Of a stretch of DNA of 60,710 bases, positions 1 through 6,240 are shown in pieces. Position 1 is the first letter of the stretch. Every line of letters begins with the position of its first letter. The position numbers were made by a program, and so were the translations under genes. This stretch comes from JBKHYJ01 sp046565505 (GTDB taxonomy: Bacteria; Acidobacteriota; Blastocatellia; UBA7656): positions 1 to 60,710 of the forward strand of contig JBKHYJ010000070.1 in NCBI GenBank assembly GCA_046565505.1, in the 5' to 3' direction. Under the pieces are notes generated by a model. That model saw only the letters and a list, made by a program, of their open reading frames with translations. It did not search any database and had not been told where the DNA came from.

Positions 1-120
1 CTCAAGTGGGCCTAATTGGAAGAGCTTCCACACGCCTGCCATAAAGAAAATCAGCCCAAGCACAAGCCGAGCGAATAAGAGCGCCCAATCCCGATCTATG
101 TTATCCCTATTCAAATGCAT
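1..120 (-). CDS. DoxX-like membrane protein, N-terminal part (cassette 6)
   Basis: Forty codons run from an ATG at 118-120 leftward off the window edge. The visible protein begins MHLNRDNIDRDW and continues into a hydrophobic helix reading ARLVLGLIFFMAGVWKLF, the usual first transmembrane segment of DoxX/DoxD-type inner-membrane proteins (small four-helix proteins linked in some bacteria to thiol redox control). The start lies 52 nt inside the cassette boundary at 172/173, the same leader length as in neighbouring cassettes. It is the sixth cassette counted from attI. The family call rests on one helix and its flanks, so it is moderate; the rest of the gene and its own attC lie outside the window. 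Confidence 0.55.
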   Translation of the reverse strand, partial: MHLNRDNIDRDWALLFARLVLGLIFFMAGVWKLFQLGPLE

Positions 121-166
121 TCCACGATCCCTACATAGTTCAAGATAACCCGTGGCTAATGATAGC

Positions 167-258
167 ATCTAACGCACAGCATCAGCGGGGCCGCGACGAA
201 CACCGGTGGAACGATAAGAGACTCGCTTCGCGGCCTCCGCTGCATGCGGTTGTTATAT
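167..258 (-). other. attC recombination site of cassette 5
   Basis: A 92-bp imperfect palindrome between the methyltransferase gene and the DoxX-like gene. Read on the cassette (-) strand it starts with R'' ATATAAC (252-258) and ends with R' GTTAGAT (167-173). The arms GGGGCCGCGA and TCGCGGCCTCC pair internally around a spacer containing CGAACACC and AGACTCGCTTC, features shared with the other attC sites here. R'' departs from the RYYYAAC consensus at one position, but matches exactly the GTTATAT core at the start of the same cassette (888-894). The methyltransferase stop codon TAA lies inside R''. Confidence 0.93.
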
Positions 259-843
259 TTCTTTCGTGGCGATAGCCTGAACCACTGACCCAAGACCGGT
301 ATGATAAACGCCTTCTATTACATCACGCTCAAGCTCAGTTAGATGCTTAAACTTTAGGCCAGCCAACTCAAGTCTTAAAGACTCTTTAGACTGCATCACA
401 TCTACTGAATTTCCACCGCCAGTACCATGTCTCAACTGATCGGGAGTATAAGCTTCAAGCAGAAAAACACCGTTCTGTTTCAGCCCCACCATCACCTTCT
501 TATACAGCTCTTTTCTTAGCAGGGAGGGTAAAGGGCAAAATATAGATACGATTCCGTCCCATTTATTTTCGCCTAGATCATAATCTGCTAAATCAGCATG
601 AATAAACTCGACGACGACGTCGTTCTCCTCAGCCAACTTTCTGGCCTTATTCAAACCAACTAGGGATGCATCCACAGCGGTTACAGAGTAGCCCTGTTTG
701 GCAAGAAAAACGGCATTACGTCCTTCTCCCTCAGCCAGGCTAAGAACTTTACCTTTTGGGATACATCTGACTTTCTCTACCAAGAATCCGTTCGGGGTTG
801 TGCCATATGCGTACTCTTGTGCACTATATCTTTCATCCCACAT
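253..843 (-). CDS. SAM-dependent class I methyltransferase (cassette 5)
   Basis: A 196-residue Rossmann-fold methyltransferase using S-adenosylmethionine; the substrate cannot be told. Motif I is VLSLAEGEGRNAVFLA (nucleotide-binding glycine loop), followed by the acidic residue in VTAVDAS (motif II), FIHADLADY, and GIVSIFCPLP in the motif IV position. The N-terminus MWDERYSAQEYAYG is the usual start of the TehB-like/thiopurine-methyltransferase-like cytosolic branch. I chose the second in-frame Met because it has GGAG nine bases upstream and removes a ten-residue extension not found in the family. It is the only gene of a 721-bp cassette (173-893), with a 50-nt leader. Its stop codon overlaps the attC R'' site. 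Confidence 0.85.
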   Translation of the reverse strand: MWDERYSAQEYAYGTTPNGFLVEKVRCIPKGKVLSLAEGEGRNAVFLAKQGYSVTAVDASLVGLNKARKLAEENDVVVEFIHADLADYDLGENKWDGIVSIFCPLPSLLRKELYKKVMVGLKQNGVFLLEAYTPDQLRHGTGGGNSVDVMQSKESLRLELAGLKFKHLTELERDVIEGVYHTGLGSVVQAIATKEI

Positions 844-887
844 CTTGATTCTCCAATTGTTGTGTCGCCACATTTGATGTCAAAGAA

Positions 888-990
888 ATATAACGCTGAA
901 GCTGACCGGGCGCGTTGACGTAGGTCAACTCAGCCAGCGTGAACCATTTGAAGCAAGATCACCGCGCTCCGGTCCAGCGCCTTGTTAGAC
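888..990 (-). other. attC recombination site of cassette 4
   Basis: A 103-bp imperfect palindrome, the longest attC here. On the - strand it begins with R'' GTCTAAC (984-990) and ends at the core GTTATAT (888-894), which belongs to cassette 5. The inner arms GACCGGGCGCG and CGCGCTCCGGTC pair with the single-base bulge typical of attC. The longer central spacer contains its own small inverted repeat (GTTGACGTAGGTCAAC), unlike the other sites. Confidence 0.93.
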
Positions 991-1134
991 GGCGTCTGCT
1001 GTTGGAGGCCATCCTAAATTGGCTTTGTAGTCTGAGTACGAACATTAGAAGTCACCTGGACCTAATGAGTCTACCAACAAACTGCATAAGACCCATTGGC
1101 GGCTATCCATTGACTACAATTATTCTAGCATATT

Positions 1135-2517
1135 CTACTGTCGCATGAAGAAAACATCCCATGCCCACCTGCCTACGTGTGCTCCTCGTGAATCATACAC
1201 CTTAGCTCGATAACGGAACCAGTTACCGTTTTCGTCATAGTGCCTCGACAGTTTATAATCAAGGCTAATCGCAGAGACTTCAAGTTCGGGCAATGTGGAC
1301 AATTCATTTGCTTCCGAAATCCCATTGTGATTCGTATCCTGCCACAAGCGTAGAGAAGAAAAGATATTATCTATGCCATCTATTCTTCCATCACCATTAC
1401 CGCCATTCTCTGGCTTATCATATTCAGCAAGCGCAATAAATCCATTTGGAGTAGATGTCATTGGTTGCGGAGTTGTATTACCAAATAACTCTCTACCGCC
1501 GTCTATTGTTCCATTACCATCGCGGTCAAGCACCAAAAATGCATCATCTGAACTGGCTGTAGTCCAAGATAGCTTTTCCCTGTCACCATCATTGTTGAGG
1601 TCAAAAGGGACGCCGCCGAAGTTATCGGTAAGACTGTAACCATTGCCATTCACATCTACGATGATTGGAGTGGCATAACAGCAACAAAAAGGATCGCTTC
1701 CAGAAATGGAATACGGGTAAGGACATCCAGTTGGGGGATAGGCACACGGGTCTGCTGGAGTAGCGCAACCTGATTCAAGTTGAGCAATACAATTAGATGG
1801 GCAACTATCATAACCTGGATTACATCCACCTCCGCAGTTCGGGTCAGCGTAAGTGCCATTCACATCATCTCGAACACAATTGCCATTGCTACATCTGTAT
1901 TTAGCACAAAAATTACCAATGAGCTTGATGCTTGCATTATCACAGACTGTAGGACTAGCAGGTCGGGAATACGACCTACAATAAGACATGACTGTGCTTG
2001 AACAAGAACAAGCACTAGGTGTAGGACAGTTATCCAAACCAAATGAGTGGCCTATTTCGTGCGCCATAAGTCGTGTCAGGTCTTCAACAGTCATAAGCTC
2101 TGGATGAACTCTTATAAGAGCTGATGTACGGGCAATCCCATTGCTAGTTCCATCACATTCGGCAGCGTAAGATGAACCACTTAATGGAATTTCCTTTATT
2201 ACTTGGCAGGTATAAGTACCAGAAGCGCCGAATCTCACAAAGGAACAGTTCCCACTATAGCCAGACGCAAGATTCCAATTATCGAAGGCGGTACGAAAGG
2301 CTTGTATCTGAGTCGAGGTGAATCCCTTATTGTTGGGATCAGTATTGATAATGAGTCGCACTGTCGCACCTTCAGGCCAACACCATACTCTTGGATTAGG
2401 AATCCCTGGTATTTGAGGGCAGGTTTGCAAGGTCACCCTCTGAGGAAATAATAGTAGCAAGAACAATAAGCCGATGGCGGCGGAAAGAAAGTAAGCCTGA
2501 AAGCGATGTATAGTCAT
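1135..2517 (-). CDS. exported matrixin-like zinc metalloprotease with EF-hand-like repeats (cassette 4)
   Basis: A 460-residue protein predicted to be secreted, with a signal peptide over residues 1-31. The zinc site is HEIGHSFGLDN, which fits the HExxHxxGxxH/D metzincin pattern of M10/M57-type proteases, with Asp in the third ligand position. A methionine (SSTVMSYC) follows where the Met-turn belongs. A cysteine-rich middle region is followed by calcium-binding DxDGDG-like loops: DLNNDGDREKL, DRDGNGTIDGG, NGDGRIDG and DTNHNGISE. Its ATG overlaps the stop of the upstream gene by four bases (ATGA) behind AAGGAGG, so the two are probably translationally coupled. Base composition is AT-rich compared with the chromosome. 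The substrate is unknown; protease activity is inferred from the motif. Confidence 0.82.
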   Translation of the reverse strand: MTIHRFQAYFLSAAIGLLFLLLLFPQRVTLQTCPQIPGIPNPRVWCWPEGATVRLIINTDPNNKGFTSTQIQAFRTAFDNWNLASGYSGNCSFVRFGASGTYTCQVIKEIPLSGSSYAAECDGTSNGIARTSALIRVHPELMTVEDLTRLMAHEIGHSFGLDNCPTPSACSCSSTVMSYCRSYSRPASPTVCDNASIKLIGNFCAKYRCSNGNCVRDDVNGTYADPNCGGGCNPGYDSCPSNCIAQLESGCATPADPCAYPPTGCPYPYSISGSDPFCCCYATPIIVDVNGNGYSLTDNFGGVPFDLNNDGDREKLSWTTASSDDAFLVLDRDGNGTIDGGRELFGNTTPQPMTSTPNGFIALAEYDKPENGGNGDGRIDGIDNIFSSLRLWQDTNHNGISEANELSTLPELEVSAISLDYKLSRHYDENGNWFRYRAKVYDSRGAHVGRWAWDVFFMRQ

Positions 2518-3305
2518 TGATCTAACCTCCTTTCAGGTGCCTTCGGTGGATTTGCTACTGCGGCATGCACTGCATTCAAGAAATACTTTTCATCAGCTTT
2601 CTTGTAGGTGGTGAATTGTCCTATCTCATCTAAAGGGAGGACATAGCCATTGCGTAACTCGTATGCCGTAACAAGGTGATAGTCTTGCGTCTCGTCATTG
2701 TTATATTTGAGGAAAAGTATATAACGTCCACCAATGTGTGGCATACCTTGACCGATTATTCTATATTCAACAATGCGGCTATCAGGAAGTTGCACAGCCG
2801 CGCCCTCCCGCTCGACTATCACTAAACCACTAGATAATCTGCTATCATTTTTAAGCACCTCTCTGATCTGAATGACGAATTCCGAGTAAGCACCTGTCTT
2901 ATCGTTGGAAAGATAAGCTTTGGAGTCAGTTACCTCCCCCAAGACAATGGCATCACTGTGGGCCGTTGGGAGTGCAGGCAGATCTAATCCCCAATCGCTC
3001 ATTATTGACCGCATTTTTGTATCAGGCCGCAACTCTTCAAAGGTCTGTGAATAGCGTTTATCATACCGACCATTCCTTGCACGTCTTAATGCACGCTCTT
3101 TCGGATCAGAGGGATCGCCGGTAGAATAAACAGCAACTGGCATCCTCTCATTTGCGTCTTTCTGTTGCCGAGAGATACTATTTATCTTCTGAAAAGTAAA
3201 AGCTGAAGGGTTATTATTACTTTTCATTAGAGAAACTACTGCTGTTGCTGCGACAGCCAGAGTTGAAAGCAGGAGGAACTTTACTATTTTTGTTTGGAGA
3301 CACAT
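2514..3305 (-). CDS. exported protein of unknown function, partner of the metalloprotease (cassette 4)
   Basis: 263 residues. The N-terminus is positively charged and followed by a hydrophobic stretch (LLLSTLAVAATAVVSL), a signal peptide or membrane anchor. Residues from about 115 to 235 look like a compact beta-rich domain: AIVLGEVTDSKAYLS, then FVIQIREVLK and IGGRYILFLKY. I do not recognise the family. The start ATG has AAAGGAG seven bases upstream. The stop overlaps the start of the metalloprotease gene, and both ride in one cassette, so a chaperone, inhibitor, propeptide-like or substrate-presenting role for the protease is possible but purely contextual. Confidence 0.75.
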   Translation of the reverse strand: MCLQTKIVKFLLLSTLAVAATAVVSLMKSNNNPSAFTFQKINSISRQQKDANERMPVAVYSTGDPSDPKERALRRARNGRYDKRYSQTFEELRPDTKMRSIMSDWGLDLPALPTAHSDAIVLGEVTDSKAYLSNDKTGAYSEFVIQIREVLKNDSRLSSGLVIVEREGAAVQLPDSRIVEYRIIGQGMPHIGGRYILFLKYNNDETQDYHLVTAYELRNGYVLPLDEIGQFTTYKKADEKYFLNAVHAAVANPPKAPERRLDQ

Positions 3306-3484
3306 GTGATCTTCTCCTTTCTATCTCGATCCTATCACACTCCTAAAACATTACTATTAAAATCTACAACCTTATTAAGGATAAAGGAATTGTTGACGTT
3401 CCCTATCAGTTATGACGAAAAGTATAACTAGAACGATGTAAGGTCTAAGCATCCTATAATCACCTGACGAGTAAACACGCAGCC

Positions 3485-3577
3485 GTCTAACGCCTGGGAT
3501 GACTGGGCCGCGCACGTAACACTTAGGGATACATAAGAAACTCGCTTGCGCGGCTCCGGTCCATCCCGTTGTTAGGC
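3485..3577 (-). other. attC recombination site of cassette 3
   Basis: A 93-bp imperfect palindrome. On the - strand R'' is GCCTAAC (3571-3577) and the final core is GTTAGAC (3485-3491), which belongs to cassette 4. Inner arms GACTGGGCCGCGC and GCGCGGCTCCGGTC pair around a spacer containing AACACTTAGGG and GAAACTCGCTT. The size and layout match attC1 and attC2 closely. Confidence 0.95.
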
Positions 3578-4561
3578 GCGGGGTAAGGGTCCGCACCTTT
3601 CTAGCAGAATACAAACTCTTCAAGCTCTTGTTCATTAGGTACTTTGCCAATCTCAATGAATCTACAGAGTAGCCGCGAAAGTAGATGTCTTACTTCAATA
3701 ATATGCTCTTGAATTTTAGCATCTGAGATAGGGCTTCCATGTACCGCCTTGGATCGAACATCATAAAGTGCTTTTGTTCGTCTGTAGAGCTTCCGGCGGT
3801 CTTCTCCGCGAGGCTCAAGGGAACTTGAGACCAAAGTGGCAAGACGAAATCGTAACTCACTTTGTATTTCAAAGAGAGCTTCAATGCCTGCCCATATAGT
3901 CGCAGCCATCATTCGCTCACTGCTTTGAAAGTTATGTGTTGATAACGATTCGACTGCCAGTCGGAACTTCGGAACCTCTAATAGCTCACTGAATCTGTTT
4001 AAATATAACAGCACCCATTCAAAGTCAGTCCTACCTACTTCAACTGGCTCTGAAAGACGTCTGGCTTTAGGGACATCTTCTAGCAACTGAGCATGGCAAC
4101 TTCCATCTGGCGCTCCCGCTATTGTTGACCAAGAATGATCGGAGACAGCAGGGACCAAGATTTCTGCTAATGTTCTCACCCGTAGAGCCGAAGTGATCCA
4201 CCAAGCAAGGTTAAAAGCTGCTTGATCGGTTGAGGCAAAATCACGATTAACGGCGAGTTCATATTGGATAGAATGAGAATAGCGGGCAACAACACTAAAG
4301 ATTGTTTTTTCACGTAGAGCGGCTGCCAGCTCTACCTCTCCAGGCGGCTCTATAACTCTTTGCAGCTTAGCGATAATATCAAAGTCAAAATGTTCCAGGT
4401 TAGTTTTTAAGCCCAAAACTGCGAAGTACCACATCCTACCTTTGATTTCAGCCAGGCGTGCAGCAGCACGTACTTTGCGATCGGCAAAGTTATTGGCTAA
4501 CTTTCTGATATTCTCTAAACGTTCTTTATCCATCAAATGCTATTGCGCGCTCAGCGCCTAA
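3491..4561 (-). mobile_element. integron cassette 3, 1071 bp, HEPN protein
   Basis: Bounded by crossover points in attC2 (G4562/T4561) and attC3 (G3491/T3490). It contains one gene, with only a 28-nt leader between the boundary and the start codon. The boundary core TTAGGC is complementary to its R'' GCCTAAC. Confidence 0.85.
3601..4533 (-). CDS. HEPN-domain protein with an Rx4H motif (cassette 3)
   Basis: A 310-residue cytosolic protein, with no signal or membrane segment. The C-terminal third resembles Apea-like HEPN domains: a helix with GIEALFEIQSELRFRLATL, then LYDVRSKAVHGS, in which R260-x4-H265 is the motif that forms the RNase active site in HEPN nucleases of toxin-antitoxin and abortive-infection systems. 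The N-terminal two thirds are alpha-helical, unrecognised, and might be a sensor. I start it at the ATG at 4531-4533; a TTG just upstream is also in frame. No antitoxin-like partner sits in the cassette. RNase or anti-phage activity is inference from the motif; many Apea-like HEPN proteins have no known function. Confidence 0.7.
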   Translation of the reverse strand: MDKERLENIRKLANNFADRKVRAAARLAEIKGRMWYFAVLGLKTNLEHFDFDIIAKLQRVIEPPGEVELAAALREKTIFSVVARYSHSIQYELAVNRDFASTDQAAFNLAWWITSALRVRTLAEILVPAVSDHSWSTIAGAPDGSCHAQLLEDVPKARRLSEPVEVGRTDFEWVLLYLNRFSELLEVPKFRLAVESLSTHNFQSSERMMAATIWAGIEALFEIQSELRFRLATLVSSSLEPRGEDRRKLYRRTKALYDVRSKAVHGSPISDAKIQEHIIEVRHLLSRLLCRFIEIGKVPNEQELEEFVFC

Positions 4562-4647
4562 CGCCTCAGTTGACCGGGCCGCCGCCGAACACTGAAAGAA
4601 TGTTAAGAGACTCGCTTCGGCGGCTCCGGTCGAACTGTTTGTTAGGC
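4556..4647 (-). other. attC recombination site of cassette 2
   Basis: A 92-bp imperfect palindrome. On the - strand R'' is GCCTAAC (4641-4647) and the terminal core is GTTAGGC (4556-4562). Arms GACCGGGCCGCCGCCGA and CGGCGGCTCCGGTC pair with the expected one-base bulge, and the spacer contains AACACTGAAAG and GAGACTCGCTT. Confidence 0.96.
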
Positions 4648-5137
4648 GCGCTCAGGACAGAGATATCTCGTGGCTAGAAGCATATTCCAAACATGTCCAT
4701 AGGGGCTAGAAGATTTCCTCTGAGGCGAACCTCAATATGGACGTGGTTCGTTATGCCCGGATAACGACCTGATAGATCCTGTGCAGTACCTATTATTTGT
4801 CCGGCCTTCACTTGCCCAGATAGAATCCCGAGTACATAAAACATTTTGACCTCGTAGCCATCCCACTGACCTGTGCCACGGATCACTAACCCTCTGTATC
4901 TAGGATCTTGAGGATAGGGCATAGACTCACGGATCACATCTCCATCAATAGGAGAAAGTACGGATTCTCCCGGCCTTGCCATGATGTCGAGACCATGGTG
5001 AGCACGGTTTCCTCGTGATGCCCCGAATTGACCGGAACCATATCTATCAATGTTCCGGCTTTGGCCTCTTGTTATTTTGTGAAAAGTAACCATACAACAT
5101 CCTTTCTTTGATATTCAATGAAACACTCAGCGCCTAA
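4562..5137 (-). mobile_element. integron cassette 2, 576 bp, LECT2-like protein
   Basis: Bounded by crossover points in attC1 (G5138/T5137) and attC2 (G4562/T4561). It is a one-gene cassette with a 44-nt leader. Its boundary core TTAGGC and its R'' GCCTAAC are exact complements. Confidence 0.87.
4674..5093 (-). CDS. LECT2-like M23-fold protein, no signal peptide (cassette 2)
   Basis: 139 residues forming a minimal LytM/M23 peptidase fold. Zinc ligands are visible as H32-x3-D36 (HHGLD) and H119 in H117-V-H119 (NHVHIEV). The histidine of the usual YAHL motif is absent and replaced by VKMFYVLGI. That stretch, together with RYGSGQF, HHGLDI and RYPGITNHVHIEV, closely follows the animal protein LECT2 as I remember it (VKMFYIKPIKYKG and VYPGIQSHVHIE) better than ordinary bacterial endopeptidases. 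No export signal is visible, although the substrate of M23 enzymes is periplasmic, so it is either released by lysis, exported otherwise, or not a peptidase. The start has AAAGGATG about six bases upstream. It is the second cassette from attI. Confidence 0.8.
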   Translation of the reverse strand: MVTFHKITRGQSRNIDRYGSGQFGASRGNRAHHGLDIMARPGESVLSPIDGDVIRESMPYPQDPRYRGLVIRGTGQWDGYEVKMFYVLGILSGQVKAGQIIGTAQDLSGRYPGITNHVHIEVRLRGNLLAPMDMFGICF

Positions 5138-5223
5138 CGCCCCGCATAACCGGGCGCGCGCCGAACACTCAAAGATAGCTAAGAAGTTCGCTTCGCGCGC
5201 TCCGGTTGATGCGATTGTTAGAC
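5132..5223 (-). other. attC recombination site of cassette 1
   Basis: A 92-bp imperfect palindrome. On the - strand R'' is GTCTAAC (5217-5223) and the terminal core is GTTAGGC (5132-5138). Arms ACCGGGCGCGCGCCGA and GCGCGCTCCGGT pair, and the spacer holds AACACTCAAAG and AAGTTCGCTTC. This is the best-preserved copy of the local attC family. Confidence 0.96.
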
Positions 5224-6099
5224 GGCGTCATTTTGCTAAACTACTTTCTCAAAATCGTCTTCGCACGAGCCTCTAGCTTTTCTGCTTCAGCATCACGCCC
5301 AGTCTTTCGTAATAACACAGCATAATGCTCAAGCACTGTTGCAATTCTCGGATGTGTTGGGCCTAGAGCTTTTTCCATTATGGCGAGAGCTCGCTGGTAG
5401 AGAGGCTCAGCTTCTTTATATCTTTCCTGCTGCCGATAAAGGCTTGCTAGACCAAGCAGCCCGGTTGCTACCGATGGATGCTCTGGCCCCAGATACTTTT
5501 CACGCAATTCAACCGATTGTTTCAATAGAGTCTCTGCCTGATTGTATTTCCCTTCGTCAAAGTATAGTCCTCCAAAATTGTTTAGCGTACTTGTTACCAA
5601 TGATAGATCAACGCCGGAGTTCTTTTGCATGATTGCCAGTGATCGTATGTAATGCTGCTCTGCTTCCTTGTACTTACGCTGCTTTCCATAGGTCGCTGCA
5701 AGGTTGATAAGGCTGTAAACCAAATCAATATGTTCGGTCCCAAATAGTTTCTCTCGAAGCGCCAACGAACGACGAAATTTCTCTTCCGCCTCTGTATATT
5801 TATTTTGATTGAGATAGACAGCTCCTAGCCCATCAAGTATTGAAACCATAGTTTTATCCTGCGATTTTTTTGCGTCTGCGTCTTTAAGTGCAGCAGTAAG
5901 AATCCGTTCGGCCTCTGCAAACCGACCTTGCTGAAGTGCATCTAATCCGGCATCAACACTGTTATCGCTTGTTTGAGCCTGAACAACTACGGGCAGAAAG
6001 CAAAATAACAATACGGTCGTAAAAGATGATAGTAATCTTAGCTTCTTCATTCCTTTCTCATTACTCCAATAGTATCTCCGATGACGTGCAGCCGTCTAA
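5138..6099 (-). mobile_element. integron cassette 1, 962 bp, exported TPR protein
   Basis: The attI-proximal cassette, bounded by the attI core (G6100/T6099) and the attC1 crossover (G5138/T5137). Its boundary core TTAGAC matches its R'' GTCTAAC. It contains one gene with a 49-nt leader and is the cassette nearest the putative promoter in attI. Confidence 0.87.
5241..6050 (-). CDS. exported tetratricopeptide-repeat protein, kinesin-light-chain type (cassette 1)
   Basis: 269 residues with a clear signal peptide (MKKLRLLSSFTTVLLFC, cleavage likely after VQA). The rest is a run of about five TPRs of 42-residue spacing, of the kinesin-light-chain subtype: LRRSLALREKLFGTEHIDLV, LKQSVELREKYLGPEHPSV and YQRALAIMEKALGPTHPR recur in register. 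Such repeats bind peptides or partner proteins; there is no enzymatic domain, so the target is unknown and the protein should be periplasmic. The ATG has AGAAAGG immediately upstream. Being cassette 1, it should be the best-expressed gene of the array. Confidence 0.85.
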   Translation of the reverse strand: MKKLRLLSSFTTVLLFCFLPVVVQAQTSDNSVDAGLDALQQGRFAEAERILTAALKDADAKKSQDKTMVSILDGLGAVYLNQNKYTEAEEKFRRSLALREKLFGTEHIDLVYSLINLAATYGKQRKYKEAEQHYIRSLAIMQKNSGVDLSLVTSTLNNFGGLYFDEGKYNQAETLLKQSVELREKYLGPEHPSVATGLLGLASLYRQQERYKEAEPLYQRALAIMEKALGPTHPRIATVLEHYAVLLRKTGRDAEAEKLEARAKTILRK

Positions 6100-6220
6100 C
6101 ATTATAGTAGACGCCCCAACAGACGTAATGTTTTGCGCTCACTCAGCCGCCTAATCTTACCAACCATTCTCCTTTTTGCCCACTACTCAACATCCAACAA
6201 CTTTCTGCATTAGGTTAGAC
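6094..6220 (-). other. attI primary recombination site region
   Basis: The cassette side ends in the core GTTAGAC (- strand, 6094-6100), where cassette 1 joins. Six bases inward lies an inverted partner, GTCTAC/GTAGAC (6107-6112), making the simple two-site arrangement seen in attI. A further core-like GTTAGAC in + orientation occurs at 6214-6220, next to the intI start. The interior does not fold as an attC hairpin. The core is certain from cassette logic; the outer limit of attI is a guess. Confidence 0.75.
6101..6106 (-). promoter_or_regulatory. putative cassette promoter, -10 box inside attI
   Basis: A perfect TATAAT lies on the - strand directly next to the attI core, pointing into cassette 1. 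At 17-bp spacing the -35 position reads ATTACG (6124-6129), only three of six consensus bases, so the promoter would rely on its -10 box. Transcription would start close to 6094, inside the core site, about 45 nt before the cassette 1 start codon. This fits the position of a Pc promoter, but it is a prediction. Confidence 0.45.
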
Positions 6221-6240
6221 GCTCCTTCCGTCTTTAGATT

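Larger units (their letters stand above)
894..3490 (-). mobile_element. integron cassette 4, two genes, 2597 bp
   Basis: Bounded by the crossover positions of attC3 (G3491/T3490) and attC4 (G894/T893). It carries two overlapping genes, an exported protein (2514-3305) and a matrixin-like metalloprotease (1135-2517), with no attC between them. The core TTAGAC at its start pairs exactly with its R'' GTCTAAC at 984-990, so it would excise as one unit. The 185-nt leader before the first gene is long enough to carry its own promoter, but I see no convincing one. Confidence 0.85.

Noticed and set aside
939..1148. A + strand frame of 69 codons at attC4
   Set aside because: It runs through the attC site and the end of the metalloprotease gene; a shadow without coding features.
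3375..3452. A 25-codon frame (MLRPYIVLVILFVITDRE...) in the leader of cassette 4
   Set aside because: Hydrophobic and in the right direction, but with a weak ribosome-binding site and no supporting evidence; may be chance in AT-rich DNA.
6146..6220. GCCTAAT and GTTAGAC as the ends of a further decayed attC between attI and intI
   Set aside because: The sequence between them does not fold as a hairpin, so I treat the right-hand core as part of the attI region.
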